Positions 49,365 through 63,100 of a stretch of DNA of 64,000 nt are shown piece after piece (position 1 is the stretch's first letter; every line of letters begins with the position of its first letter). The translations under genes were made by a program, and so were the position numbers. The stretch covers positions 67,602,032 through 67,666,031 of the forward strand of contig NC_064433.1 in assembly GCF_023343835.1 (NCBI RefSeq). The letters are read 5' to 3'. The DNA is from Lagopus muta. Taxonomy: Eukaryota > Chordata > Aves > Galliformes > Phasianidae. Below the pieces are notes generated by a model. That model made no database searches. It was not told the origin of the DNA and saw only the letters and a list, made by a program, of their open reading frames with translations.

Positions 49365-49475
49365 TATATATAACTAACAAAACTTCTTATATATATATTT
49401 TATAATTATAAATAATAATTATATATAATAATATATATTATAAATAATAATTATAAATAATAATTTTATACTATT
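49365..49475. repeat. (TA)n/(TAA)n A/T-rich simple repeat
   Basis: About 110 bases almost wholly A and T, with TATATA and AATAATTATA units, inside the 3' part of the hAT remnant. Confidence 0.95.
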
Positions 49476-49759
49476 AAAAAAAGAGGGCAACAAAACCACA
49501 AAACTAGTGGGATATTTGACCTTGTTTTTGGGAAACTAATGCACTAATATCTGATTTGATGGCAGTGGTTGCAATTCTTAGTGAGTTCTCAAGGCGCTCA
49601 CCAGATATTTTTGATAAAATTTTACTCCTCTTGTGCTTAATCCTTGATAGCAGTTGATCACAAGTGTACATGCTGCCAAAAAGCGATGGCATGAATAAGG
49701 CATGATTGTGAAGCAAGGGATATTTTTCTCTGGCAAGATAGGTTTTGCCAAAGGACGGG

Positions 49760-50485
49760 GTCAGCACAAAGTACTCAGACACCAAGTTAAAGAAGTGAGT
49801 TTATCTTTACTTACATTTTAAGAAATAAAATAGTAAGTGAAAAGTACAGCCAGAATAAAACAGGATAAGATAATGCACCTAATCAGTACTGCACAAGATT
49901 AACAACAGTGATTATGAAAGATTCATCACCAATTGCCCTAATACCTTACTATCATCCAGATCTGCAACCTCTGGTGAGCCCTGGTTGCAGCAGGGATTTG
50001 GAGAACCTTCCTCAGCAACTGGGAGGTCCTATGCAGTGTGTCCACTCATAGGTGAAGTCTCTGAATTTGCTGCAAGGGGGTTCTGTTTTTATATTGTTGA
50101 ATAAACAAGCTCATGTAACTTCAAGTGCAGAAACATCTGGTGTCATTCTCCTGTTGGGTTCCACTCAAAGCCTGGCCTGGGCTTGAGGAGGAACCAGTGG
50201 AGTTTCTTATCTGTTTGGGCTTTAACCACATATTTCTCAAAAAGGTCAGATGTCTGGTCTCACTGTTCTCAAGATGTCCTAAATAAAGAAAAATCCCCTA
50301 TTAGGTAGTGCCACACAATAAGGGCACTGATCTTTACAAATTGGCCTCAAAATATATATTCATATTAAAACAGCAAAACAGGTAAATATTGCACTGCACA
50401 TATGGCATAGCGTTTGGTTGTGAGGTTCATCTAGAGGCCAACTTTGATTCAGGGCCTATTGTTCAGGCCTAAATACTTCGATGAC
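49760..50485 (-). mobile_element. LTR-like insertion inside the hAT remnant, fossil
   Basis: This roughly 0.7 kb block interrupts the hAT coding order. Read on the minus strand it looks like an LTR, with a TATA-like AATATAAAAACAG, a later AAAGATAAA-type stretch, and an end region 'aacttggtgtctgag' of the sort seen in LTR U5 parts. No retroviral genes are seen. The exact ends and target duplication could not be fixed, so it may be a solo LTR or a non-autonomous DNA element. Confidence 0.5.
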
Positions 50486-50720
50486 TTACAAAAGTCTGGT
50501 AGAGACATGATCGATTTTTTCCTTGAGTTAAATGTCTGATAGCAACTCTATACATTCCATTTGAAAATTCACAGGTAGCGTATTTATGTAGACTGAAATT
50601 GGAGTTGCAAGTATACTGAAAAAAAAGATCATTTTTTCCAACATCTTGAAATCTATTCTTAAATTGCACCCATGTGGGCAGAATAGCAGAAACACTAATC
50701 AAATATGTATCACAAAACTA

Positions 50721-51469
50721 ATGTAAAAAATATTCTCAGAAATCGAAGTCTAAAAGGAACCAGGAGATCCCCTTTCTTTCTATGAGAGACCTCCTCGCCA
50801 CACTTCCTTTGAAGGTTTTAAAAAAGAGATGCAATGTGCAAATTTAAATTGAATTTAATGAGCAAATTTAAACAAGTTTAAACTTCAAAATCGGAAGCAA
50901 CATCCCCTGACAGTTGTAGCTAACCATGCAAGAAGATGAGGGCAGTGCTGTTTTTTGTCTTGGAAGCTGTGAAAAGTACGACAGAGGAAAACCGAGTTTT
51001 TTTTCCACTTTGCACCACCTCAGCCACTTCCTGGTATGTGGGACGCTGGTTTGGCTATTACTCATTCAAGAGAATCCAGTCTCATACGCATAACCTATAT
51101 ATGCAAATCGAGTTAATTTGTGTAGAAGCCCTCAAAAATCAACATCAGGCACATTCACTCTTTTGTATGGCCCACAGCTTCACCCTATATCCACAAGAAT
51201 AGCTTAACCATGACTCAAGACAGGATGTTAAACTGTTTGCAGCTAAAGTAATGTTTACAAACTCCTATGCTATGGAGTCACTTGGCCCGTTCTTACACCA
51301 CAAAATCTTTCTAAAACAAAAAGCTGAAATTGGCATCAAAATAGTTCTAGTATTGCTGCTCTCAGCAGTGGAACAAACTGATGCCAGGCAGACCAAAATG
51401 ACAGCATTAAGGTGAAACAGAAAAACAAACATGGCTTTACTTAGAGCAAGTTCTGCCTGACTAACCTGT
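50721..51469. other. Short stretch with no recognised gene
   Basis: No motif was recognised. Two overlapping open frames near 50868-51202 on opposite strands have no family resemblance. Confidence 0.4.
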
Positions 51470-51843
51470 GGCCTTCTACAGGAGAAGAGAAGGCTCAGCA
51501 GAGACCTGAAAGCAGCTTTTCAGTATCAAAAGGGGAGCTATAAGAAGGGGACAGACTCTTTAGTAGGGTCTGTCATGACAGGACAAGGGGAAATGGTTTC
51601 AAACTAAAAGAGGGGAGATTTAGATTGGATATAATGAAGAAGTTTTCAGTGTGGGTGGTGAGGCACTGGAGCATATTGCCCAAAGAGGTGGTGGATGCCC
51701 CATCCCTGAAGATGTTCAAGGTCAGGCTGGATGGGGCTCTCAGCAATTGAGATTGACTTGTAGATGTCCCTGTTCATTGCAGGGGAGTTGGACTAGATGA
51801 TCTTTAAATGTACTTCCAACTCAAACCATTCTATGGTTCTATG
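51470..51843 (+). repeat. CR1 LINE 3' end, plus orientation
   Basis: Shows the CR1 order 'agagaaggctcagcagagac', 'atgacaggacaaggggaaat', 'ggtggatgccccatccctga', 'ggagttggactagatgatct' and the tail 'ccattctatggttctatga'. It is 5'-truncated. Confidence 0.93.
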
Positions 51844-52559
51844 ACTTCCCATTTTGCAAAGAGAAGCAAGAGAAAGAGATAGTACCAAGATTCCCCCCCT
51901 CTTTACTGTTCACTCAGGGAAGGACAGCACACTCTGTATCAAACAGTACCAAGCATCGAGTTTATGCTTGTGCTGGCGTTTTTGCAATTATATTTAAACA
52001 TTTTTCCAACCTTTGCAGTTTAATACATAAACTCAGCAATGTAAGTTATTAAATAATCCCTTCTCCCTTCTCATTATATGCAGAGTTCCTACAAAACTTT
52101 TGAGAGAAGAGAAACTTTAAGGAGGAACTTTCAAGAAGAAACCTTCAGGAGAAGAGAAACTTCAATGGTTCAGAATTACTGTTGTTCAGCTCCAGCTTTG
52201 CAAAAGCAAGAAGTGCACTGGGATTAAGAAAGGCTTAAAGGAAGGGAATGCAAAATTTCGCTTGCAGGAAAACCAGGCCCATTAGATAGTTTTCCTATTA
52301 TAAAATCTGTGAAGCTTGTAGCAGCAGCATCCCCTATGATCAGAGGCTGGCAGATGTGTTTGAAAGTGAACAAAAAGAAAAAAAGAAAGCAAGAATACAA
52401 ACTTAGTTCTGTTTAGATACTTGATCCAGTCCAATCAAATTCTGTAGGATCAGATGTACCATGGTATTCCAAAGTCCCACAAAGCTCCTCAAACAAGGTG
52501 ACATAGCCAATAATCTAGATGAAGTTCCTCCACTCTAATGCATGCAGCACAGGAAATAT
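51844..52559. other. Non-genic stretch between two CR1 copies
   Basis: Nothing recognised. It is purine-rich at 52080-52180 and 52360-52400. Confidence 0.4.
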
Positions 52560-54952
52560 GCAAGAGGAGTCGGAAGCCATTGTGCAATTAGGAAACTGCT
52601 GTAATTGAAATTGCTATAATGGAAATGCGGTGGGACGAATTGCACAAGTGGAACACTGCATGGGCTACAAGCTTGTCAGAAGAGACAGGCAGGGAAGCAG
52701 GGGCAGAGGAGTTGCCTGTTATGTTAGGAAGTGGATAGAATGAGAAGTGCTGCCTCTGAGAAAAATGTGGTAGTTGGGGTCTGCTGCAGACTGCCTTCCC
52801 AAGAGGAGACTGTTGATGAGGCTTTCTCGCTTCATCTACAAGAAGCATCGTGCCTGCAGGCTCTCATCCTGATGGTGGATTTCAACCACCTGATATCTAC
52901 TGGGGAACAACACTGGAAGTCTGCAAGCAAACCAGGAGACTCCTGGAATGCACTGAGGACAACTTCCTGGTCCAGCATAAGATATCGGGCAGAGACTGGC
53001 ATGGCTGAACAAGGACCTGCTTGTCAAACTGAAGGAAAAGAGGGACAGGTACAGGCAGTGAAGTAAGGTTGTGAGCCCTGGGAAGAATATAGTAATGCTG
53101 TCTGGATGTGTAGAGATGAGATCAAGAAAGCCAAAGTGCAGATGGAAGAGAATTTGGTGAGGGATGTGAAAGATATCAAGGGATTTTATGGGTACATTGG
53201 TCAGAACAGACAGGCCAAGGAGAGCGTACTCCTCTGATAAATGAGAAGGCAATAACTGGCAGTTACTGGCAGTAACAGACAAGCAGAAGGCTGAGGTACT
53301 CAGTGAGTTCTTTGCCTCAGTCTTCACTGGCAGTCACATTTCCCACATCTCTCACATCCCTGAACCACTAAGCAGACGTTGAGAGAGTGAAACTCCTCCT
53401 GCTGTAAGAGAAGTTTGAGACCACCTGATAAGACTGAAAGAGAACCTCTATGGCTCAATAATATGAATCCCAGTGTCCTGAAGGAACTGCATGATGTAGT
53501 TGCCAAGCCAATCTTCATGATATTAGAAGAATCATGGCTGACAGGTGAAGTCCCTATTGACAGGAAAAAGGGAAGCATCACTCCCATTTTTAAGAAGGGC
53601 AGAAAGGAAGACTTCAGGAACTACACATTCAGCCTCACCTCTGTGCCTGGGAAGATCATAGAACAGATCCTCCTGAAGCTATACTATAGCATATACAAGA
53701 TGAGGTGATCTGAAACAGCCAGCATGCCTTCACCTAGAGCAATCACACCTGACCTATCTGGCGGCCTTCTGTGACAGTATCAGCTTTAGTGGACAAAAAG
53801 GAAGAGAAACTGATGTTATCTACCCAGACTTGTGCAAGGCCTTTGGCATGGTTCCACACCACATCCTTATCTCTAACTTGGAGAGATATGGATTTGAAGG
53901 CTGGACTATTGGATGGATAAAGAACTGGTTGGATGGTCACAGCCAGAGCATTGTGGTTAATGACTCTATGTCCAAGTGGAGGCTAGTAATGAGCAATGTC
54001 CCCCAGGAGTCCATTCTGGGACCAGTGCTCTCTAGCATCTTTATCAATGATACAGTGAGACTGAAGGCATCCTCAGCAAGTTTGCTGATGACATCAAGGT
54101 GAATGGAGTACTTAATCCGGTAGAAGAGAGGGATGCCATAAAAGGCACCTTGACAGGATTGAAAAGTGGGCCAACATGAACCTAATGAGATTCAACAAGG
54201 CAGAGTGCAAGGTTTCACACTTGGGTCATGGTGATCCCAGGTATGTGTACAGACTGGGAGAAGAACTCATTGAGAACAGCCCTGCACAGAAGGACTGAGG
54301 GTCTTGGTACACAAAAAGATTAACATGAGTCAGCAGCGTGTGCTAGCAGTCCACAAGGCCAAACATAGCGTGGGCTCTATCAAAACAGGGGTGTCCAGCA
54401 GAGGGAGGGAGGTGATCGTTCCTTTCTGTTCTGCCCTCAAGAGTGCTCATCTGGAGTACTGGAGGTCTAAGGTCTCCAGCACAGGAAAGATATGGAGTTG
54501 TTGGAGCAGGTCCAGAGGAGAGCCACAAAGATGATCAGAGGGCTGGAGCACCTCTCCTCTGAAGACACACTGAGGGATTTGGGCTTGTTCACCTTGGGGA
54601 AGGCACTGGGGAAACCTCACTGTCGCCTTTCAGTACTTACAAGGAGCTTATATTCAAGACAGAGACTGACTTTTTACACAGTCTAACAGCGATGGAATAA
54701 AGAAGAATGCTTTTAAAGTATAAGAAAGAGATGTTAGATATTTGAAGGAAATTCTTTACTGAGAGGGCAGTGTGGCACAGGCACAGCTGCCCAGAGAAGC
54801 TGCGGATGCTCCATCCCTGAAGGCATTCAAGGCCAGGTTGGATGGAACCCTGAGCAGCCAGAACTAGTGGGTGGCAGCCCTGCCCATGGAAGGGAGTTGG
54901 AACTGGATAGTCTTCACTGCCCCTTTCAAGCCAAGCCATTCTATGATGCTAT
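52560..54952 (+). mobile_element. Long CR1 LINE (about 2.4 kb) with decayed ORF2
   Basis: The largest CR1 in the window. It opens in the endonuclease part of ORF2 ('gaagccattgtgcaattag', 'gaaatgcggtgggacgaatt') and runs collinearly through the reverse transcriptase: NPSVLKELHDVVAKPIFMIL, GSITPIFKKGRKEDFRNYTF and SLTSVPGKIIEQILL near 53460-53690, then [20 protein letters not shown] near 53900, to the CR1 3' end and the tail 'gccattctatgatgctatt'. The ORF is split into several short frames by stops and frameshifts, with short deletions around 52920-53060 and 53700. It lacks the 5' end and ORF1. It cannot move on its own. Confidence 0.92.
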
Positions 54953-56104
54953 TCAACTTGAGGAGTTAAAGTTGGCTCTTCCAGTGTACATGGCAATCCT
55001 CCCCACCTCCACTTGATGAAACAGTGACACCTCAGTGGTTTATTAATGACAAAAAGAGGTGCATTAGAGGTTAAGAGCTACACATCCAGTCACTACGTCA
55101 AGAGAAGGAATTAGTGGTAATGGGTTGCCATAGAGAACCTACAACAATAAATGAAGGCATAAATCCAAATGACGTTAAACTAGACAGTATTTCTGAAAAT
55201 ACTGAATTGTTCAACACTTTGCATTCCCCAGATTGCAGCACAAGGGAAGAAGTTTATACAATTACACAGAAGTTTATACAAAGTTACGCTTGCTTTGTGG
55301 CACATAAGGTAACTCCGCAATTGTTTCCTCCAGTAATTTGTTATTTTGTACTGAAAGCACCATTTTTTTCCACATTTTTCCATCTGTAAGTGGTTTGCTG
55401 TATTACAATGATTACAAAAACCCAAACATGTAGGTGATCTCATTTACATGTTTAAAATATGAGAAACCAAAAGAGAGGATGGGACAGGATGGAGGCGGGG
55501 GCAAGGATAGAACTACATTTTATTATACTTCACTGCCTGAAGTAAGGCAACTCTATCCACACACAAATGTCTAAACCTGCAGATTAGTTTTCAGAAGAGC
55601 AGCTCTTCTTCAAGTCACTGGGTGCAGCTGACTGCTAATCTGAAAATAAGACCATTTTTTATGTGTAATAAAGCATTTTCTCTTCACATTAGGCAAAACC
55701 ATCTTACAGAGTGGGAAAGGAAAAAAAGTGTAAAAGCTCTACAACTGAGCAGGACAAATACTTCTATTCTCAGAAAAGAATCATCATTTTTAGCTTAAAT
55801 CTGAACAGCTGTGAGAGAAGAAGTTAGAGGAAGTGAGAGTTAAATACAAGAGGCACTGAGAAACAGAAAAACAAGTACATCCACATAATGTGAACTGTAC
55901 TTCACCACGTTTGAATACAGAAACTTTCTTTTCCATCCCACTTGTTGCTTTGATTTCTATTGCTATAGCAATTTAATAAGAAAGTTAGTTTCACTAACTG
56001 AAATGGAAGGTTAATTTTACCAGATCATTATATGGAATACAGATGGCAGTATTCAAAAGCTGGAGACTGGCGTCTGCATATATGAATTTAATTAAAAAAA
56101 AATC
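54953..56104. other. Intergenic gap between CR1 and the end of ARFGAP3
   Basis: No gene recognised. The open frame 55114-55389 plus (91 codons) is motif-free. A minus-strand AATAAA near 55511-55516 could serve a longer ARFGAP3 3' UTR. Confidence 0.4.
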
Positions 56105-57166
56105 AGTTTATACCAATTTTCTTTTTTTTATTAGATATCAGCAGTTTACAAATTTGAATTAAGAATCAAAGGTACAGAACAGAATTAGCTTGAGCTCATT
56201 GTTGGTTGTGAGGTTTTTCCGTTAAGTTCTGATCATTTTTATACAAGATGTCATCAGCAAAAAAATCCAAACTGTCTAAAACACAGTTCTACTATATTTC
56301 CTCATCCAAAATGTCATTATTTATCAAAAAAACTGTGATTGTTCTGAAAATTTTAACAAGTATTTTACTAACTACTCTATTAAGCCCCTTATATACTTAA
56401 AGTTTTTTCAGTTTGTACACAATACAGATTGTTTTTAAAGCACTTAAGGATTCCATATTGCAATTTTTTTATGACTTTCAAAACCAGGAATAAATAGATT
56501 GTTCTCGTAAATGGATGAAATCTATTATTCAAAATACCAGGTGCCTCATCTCCCTTATACCTCACATTAAGTATAACATTTTCTTGCACAAATGTCATTT
56601 AAAAACATTAATCCCCCATCACTTCAATGCACATCAATTTACTGCAAGAGCTTTTACTTCCTGTTAAACGCAGGTTTAACTTCATTCTATGTTTTGCTAC
56701 AGACCACTAAATACAATCTCAGCATAAGCTTACTTTCTTCTCCACAGCTTGTAAGACAGTCAGAAGATACGTTATGTCTGGCAACTGAGGATACAGCTGC
56801 ACAGCGGTTTCTGTTGGGAAAGCTCATTTCCAATGTACGTGCTCATCCTTTCTTGCCTCACAGACAAAAGCAGTAATAATACAAAGTTCCCAACATCTAA
56901 CATCAAGGTCACTAAGAGAAACACAAGACTGTCAAGGAAAAGGAAAATAAAAGCATATGCAATGTAACAAGTTGCTACATAATTTCTGCTCTGTGAAGAC
57001 AAAATAGCAATAAAAAGACGCTGCGCCAGAAAGCTGCACAAAAATAGGCTGGAACAATTAGAGACATTAACAGTCTTAAGGCAACCTTTATTCAAATCAG
57101 CAGTGTGATTACTTGTGCACCTGAAGAGAAACTCTTCTTTAGTGTACTTAATTGATATGCAAGTTG
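56105..57166 (-). other. ARFGAP3: ARFGAP3 3' UTR with likely polyadenylation signal
   Basis: The stop codon is at 57167-57169. On the minus strand AATAAA lies at 56132-56127, about 1.0 kb downstream, a length close to the mammalian 3' UTR. The stretch is A/T-rich, as expected. A later site near 55.5 kb is possible. Confidence 0.55.
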
Positions 57167-60100
57167 TTAAGAACCATATCGATCCTAGAAAGCAAACAAA
57201 CAAAAAAACCAGGCATGAGCATGTTTTCCACTGAAAGAAATCAGTTTCACTTACGTTAGTGAAATAAATTGTAGTTCAATTCTTAGAATCTTTCTTTAAG
57301 AAAATTGGGCACTGTTTTGAAGAACTGGAGCTTGCAGCTAAACTGAGAGATAATTAGCCTGATTTTCAAATACAAAATAGCTCCCATCGCCCTCATATAG
57401 GAAGCACAAACTGCAGGAAAGCTACTACTGTCAAACCAGAAGCAATACCAGAGTTAGGAACTATAACAGCAAGACAACAGCAAACAAATGGAATTTTTGT
57501 TTAGGTTTTAAGAAAAAACACTCTCTGCAAGGAAAGAAACAAAAAGAAGGTGTGCAGTAAGCTACAGATTTCCCTCTAAGATTATAAAGAACTACTGTCA
57601 ATCCTGGCAGGTCTATGAAGTTCAAAACTGAGTCCATTCTTTCCTTCCCAAAAATAATTCACAGCAGGATCTATGACATTAGATGCCTACAAGACAACTT
57701 TAACTGAAATGTAAGATATTTTTTGCTAACCTGTATAGATGTCATGACTCCATTAGCGAGTACAGAAAGCTTTCCAGCCACTGATTTCACTCCTTGTTTA
57801 AACTGGGCAATATCAGGAGCAGAAGGCAAGACGTTTGTAATGTTGTAGCTTCCTGAAGGGGCAAACACACAGACAAAAATAGAACAATTCTGTATAAAAA
57901 GCAGACTTTTTTCCCGTAAGAAGTACAAAATGCTACTAAGTGGACTAAAGGTGACCATCTGAGAACCACTACAGAAAACAGTAGGTCGAAATCTTAAATT
58001 TCTTAAATCCATCTTGCTTTTTATTTTTTCATTAGCTCCTATTTCCACCCAGTCTGTCATTTTCTACACTTTGCATTCCCAGTTAAGCAGTATATGTTTG
58101 GATGAAACATGATTTATCCTGTGCTTCCAACCTGCTGCAGTGGTATGTCTTGCATCCTGAACAGCTGTGCTTAACGTTGCAATTTGGAGATGAATGAGAA
58201 GTAAGGAACCTTATTTGTGTGCATGCATGGGCATGCTTTGCTCGCTGTTCTGCATTACTGTACCCACAGACTGAACATTCTCTGGAATTACAGCAATGGT
58301 CGTTTGCATAGCAGGTTTTCACAGTCCCCAACAAAGCTGGCAATCCAACCTTTCTTAGAAAGGGTGTTACCTCTACTGCTGTTATGAGAACTACAGGTCT
58401 AAAGACAGCAGAAAGCAAAGGTGTTTCAAAACTAATGGCACGGTAAGTATTAACACACAATTACAGTCAAATGCTCGTCAGTGAGAAGAACTACTGTCAT
58501 GCTACATTCTGCAAAGTATTTTGAAGTCTTCCAAGCCTCTGGTGCTGTAAAGGACAAACACATCAGTGAAAGAGCTCTTGCAGAACTAAGATCTCGTGAA
58601 TAAATGAGGTTCCTGAGAGGAAGCACATTTTCAAAATAAAGACTGGTCCGTACCCTAACTCAGGCATGCAGCCAATCAGTACCTCTGGTCAGTCAGAGCA
58701 CGGCTGGTAAGTTGTGCGCAGTTACCAACCTGCACACAAGTTCATCCAGACACCACGTCCTTCAGAACTGTAACTCCTTTCAACAACATTTCCACACACT
58801 GGCTTTCAACAGTATTTCTATATACTGGCTGCTTTTTTTTTTTTTTTTTTTTTTTTTTCTTCCCTGGAGAGAACCTGCAGCTCCTCTTTTCACATTCATC
58901 AAGCTTCCCTTCCCCCAAGACCTTCCTATGGCACATGGGCACATCGCCTATTGCTCCTTTTCAAAAAAATCACTATTCAAAAATTCACTGTCACTGAGAT
59001 ATCTCTACTTCTGAACTGTAACTTTATCCATTCCATTTAACACGTGCTTCAGCTTTTTTTTCTCCTATTAAAGCCAAAACAATGGGAATAAAAATCACAT
59101 ATATGAATAAAGGGAATGAAGCTCTACTCTCTTCTCAATCGAATGATTTTTCTCCTGCTTTTCTAGTTTACAAGACTCCCAGACAATTGCACAAAATGAC
59201 AGAGGTAGATAACTCCTTGTTTTCTAACTTCTTTCAAAATCATCATTTGCAAGTCAATGACCTGACATGCCATCTTTCAAAAGTAACAGGTACTAAAAAA
59301 AAATACAAACTAAAAACTCCATTTTGCAGCCTTATCTTTTTGGTAACAGTGTTCTGTATAAAGACAGGTATCATGAAACTTGGTGACGTAAAACCTCAGC
59401 GGTGTTCATGAAAACAACTTTAGTTTCAAGACTCTATATTGGCAAGGACCCCAGAATTACAGAAGTGCATTTGTTGCCAACCTCCGGTCTTCTGATTGCA
59501 TTTATTTTACGGAACGGATCAGGACCTTGGCATTAATCCAACAACAGACAACCTATGAGTGCAGTAAAATATCTCAAATGGTCACCATCTAAAATAACCT
59601 TTGAGAAGGGGATTGTAAAAATCAAGAAGAGATCAAAAATCAAGAAAAACAAGCAGGAAAGACAGATCCTAGAGCCTGAACATAATGTGAATTTAAAATA
59701 CACAAACTAACAATTCTTGGTGTATTGTTTCTTCACTTTTATTGCTCAGAAGTGTAGTAACTACACAGGAAATTGAGCCACTTTGTAATGAAACTTCAAA
59801 GTCACGGTTGAATTACATAGCAAGGATGCCAGTTGCAGTGAGTAACTAACCATGAAATGCAGGAAAGTATTTTGCATTCTTTTATTAGAAATCTCTGTAC
59901 TCCACACGCCCTAAGAGACTTTCCCAGTAGTGAGTAATGAATAAACATGTGCACAGTTCCTATACACATAACAAACTTTGTATAATTGCTTATGAGTATC
60001 CTTATGCAGAGTACGATGAGAATTTTATCATGTATACACCTAGTGTGTAAGTGAGCAGAATCCTCAAACATCATATTCTGAGAAAGGACAGAGCCCATTT

Positions 60101-63100
60101 TGAAACAACACTATGTTGTTGAATTATTAGCAGCATGCTAAAAAATAATGACATTTTCAACAGCCTAAACACTACTTTTCAGTCTATTTAATACTTAATT
60201 TCTAACCTGATGATATGTACTCTCCAGCCTAAAGTACTCCAACAAACCTTCTCAACAGACAAATAACTTGCAACATTTCCTTAACAATTTGGCAAGACCA
60301 GTGTTCAAAGCAGATTCAATACTATTATTACAATGTGTGGCATGCATGTGGCATGTGGTAACTCATCAAAAGATTACCTGAATTTAGGTGTCATCTCCTT
60401 TGTTTTTAAGCTATTACTATACGGTTTCAGGTCTTCTTTGTTTGTTTTCATACACAAAAAAAGCAATATGTCACAAAAATTATACTAAAATACTGAAGTC
60501 ACTGAACTGAAAACACGGAGCTTTATATCTAATAAATGAACATTTTGAAAAAATGACTACAGCTGTCTTGCTTGCTTGATCTATTAGCAATATTAATGCA
60601 TACTGCACTTTGCATACTTTTTGCAGAATACAGCAATAGCTTTCTAACACCATGACTAGAAGCAGAGTACTGGAATGCATCCCACGGCACTCTACAGTTT
60701 CTCACCCAGTTAATTATGTACCTGCCGGCTGCTTTTTCTGATCTTCAAACAAGTCTGCTGAACTTATAGAGGAGCTTCCAGAAAGTCTTTCCAGTCGAGC
60801 CCTAGCTTCATACTAGAAAAGAATTGAGAAGAAAAAGTATTTTAACAGCGTGCTGGCATTTTGAGAGCTGATGTAAAATAACGAGATTTTATAAAAAGTA
60901 AAAACCCATCTGAAGTTGACCATTCTGAAAGCTACTGTCATATTATATGTAGCTTATACAGCATGAGCTTGTCCTCCCCTCAACTCTTTTCTTAATAGAT
61001 CAAAGACTGACATCTTCCTCTGCAACACTGATAAGCCAGTTCACTATTAGCTCCCCTAAAAAAAGTTTATATTGCTGACCAGGCAGAGGGCAGTGCGCTA
61101 TTCAATCATTAAAAATCACAACAAAAAATATGAAATAGTGGGTAGGTATGAAAAACACTCCAGTTAGCATCATTTTGGCATCACAGCATGTTTGTATCAT
61201 AAAATCATACAGTGGTTTGGGTGGAAGTGACCTTAAAGCCCACCCAATACCAACCCCTCCCTGCTGCTAGTAGGGCTGCCACCCAGCAGCTCAGGCTGCC
61301 CAGGGCCCCATCCAACCTGGCCTTGAGTGGCTCCAGGGATGGGTCATCCACAGCTTATCTGGGCAGCCTGTTCCATGCTTCACCATTTTCTGAGTGAAGA
61401 ATTTTCCTCCTATCACCTCATACCTCCCTTCATTTAGTTTAAAACACTTCCTCCTTGTCCTATTACTATGAGATCATGAGTCACCCTCCTGTGTACAGAA
61501 AGGTCACAATGAGGTCTTCCTGAAACCTTATTCCTGCTGAATGATGATTTTAATTGAACTTTTCCCAGTTCCAAGTCCTTGGGAATGGTGATAAAATGAC
61601 TACATTATTTTACATCACTGTTTACACTGTTATTTTTTCTTTAAAAGAACTTTCTTTTAAAGTGATTGCTTGTCTACAAAACTAACTAATATTAATGCTT
61701 TTGTTTTATTACTATTTGTAGGCTGATCCAATTATATGCTATTTGCTGAACAATTTATAAGCTTACCTACCCTTACAATTATAAGGAGACTGCCCTTTTC
61801 ATCAACAATTCGTTAGCATCAGATTTTTTGTTTGCAATGAAAGAAGCTGGACTTCATCCAGCATCAGGCTGATTCTTTCTAAATCAAAGACTGCTGAATG
61901 ACTATCTATCACCCCTATCTATCTATCACCTACCAGAAAAGAATGATACTGGGGACAAAGCTCCTCCTAGCATTTTCAGCTCCTTGAGAAGAAATACTAA
62001 ACCATCAGTTACTGGAGACTTGTCTATTTCTATCAAACAAATTTTCAAACAAATACAACTCTACAAAAGTAACAATTTTACAGATTAAGTATTTATTGCC
62101 TGCTCTTTATATGCAACAACACCTTGTTCTACAGCCAAACAATATTTTCACATTCAGCAAGGTTTATCACTGTTTCCAGCTTACATCTGCATGATCTTGC
62201 CTTCCGAAATACATGTCTGATGAAATTGCTTTTACATTGCCAAATTTTTTTTGTGCCTCATCGGTGCTTGAAGACGGCTCATATTCAGGCTTACGACGAG
62301 ATGCAGGCCTAGAAAAAAAACCAGAATGCATTAGCAGTGTTACATTTATATCATGGCAGAATGCTAAATCAAATAAGAAGCACTACCATCTTCATTTTTT
62401 TGAAGTCCAGAAGCATAATAGTGATTTATAAAATAGCAGCACGTAGAAATTAAATCAGCATAAATCCAGGACTGTATAACTAGTCTGATATAGCAGCAAA
62501 TAAAATTTCAGTGACAGTTTTACAAGACAATGAACTTATAGTATCTGAAATTCATGAATCCTGCCATCTTTATTTTTAGAGCTCACTGAAAAAGTAAGCC
62601 AAAATTACATCAACAAAAACAGGATATTTCTACAAAACCCCAAAAGAAAAACAAACCCACTTAAAAGCACAACATCAGTGAAATTCACATTTAAGCCAAA
62701 CAGTATGAAAAGATCCGGCCTTTTATCTCAGCAAACATGCATATTCAACTGCTTATACCTTTTTTTAAAGAAAAAAAGAAGCTTAAATAACAAACTAACA
62801 GCGTTATGAACAATATCAATGCCTATTTTGTGCAGAATGTATGGTCCAAGTCTTTAAGAAAGAAGAGACTATGTTTGTCTTAAAAAAAAAAGTTACATTA
62901 AGCATACAGATAAATGAAAAATTGTTTTAAATAAGAACAGAAGCAAATACAGCTGGCAATCACACAAAAGCCCACATTCTTGCATTTTCCGTTTTATTGA
63001 AAAGATGAAACCACAGCTGTCACAAGAAGAAATACATTTATCTCTTATCAAAGAGACAACAGACCTAATTGTGATGATATCTTGATCCCAAGAGCTTAGT

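Larger units (their letters stand above)
49276..50720 (-). mobile_element. Decayed hAT (Charlie-like) DNA transposon with transposase end
   Basis: On the minus strand, 49504-49760 encodes the hAT C-terminal dimerisation domain: REKYPLLHNHALFMPSLFGS, then RIKHKRSKILSKISGERLEN and SLRIATTAIKSDISALVSQK, with a natural stop at 49504. Further upstream part of the transposase (VQFKNRFQDVGKND and MECIELLSDI in shifting frames) lies at about 50490-50710. The two coding parts are separated by about 0.7 kb of LTR-like DNA. Beyond the stop are an A/T-rich 3' part and an end-like segment (CCAACCTTTTGGCTTGCC) near 49287. Frameshifts and stops in the upstream part show that it is dead. A domesticated hAT gene is unlikely. 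Confidence 0.75.
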
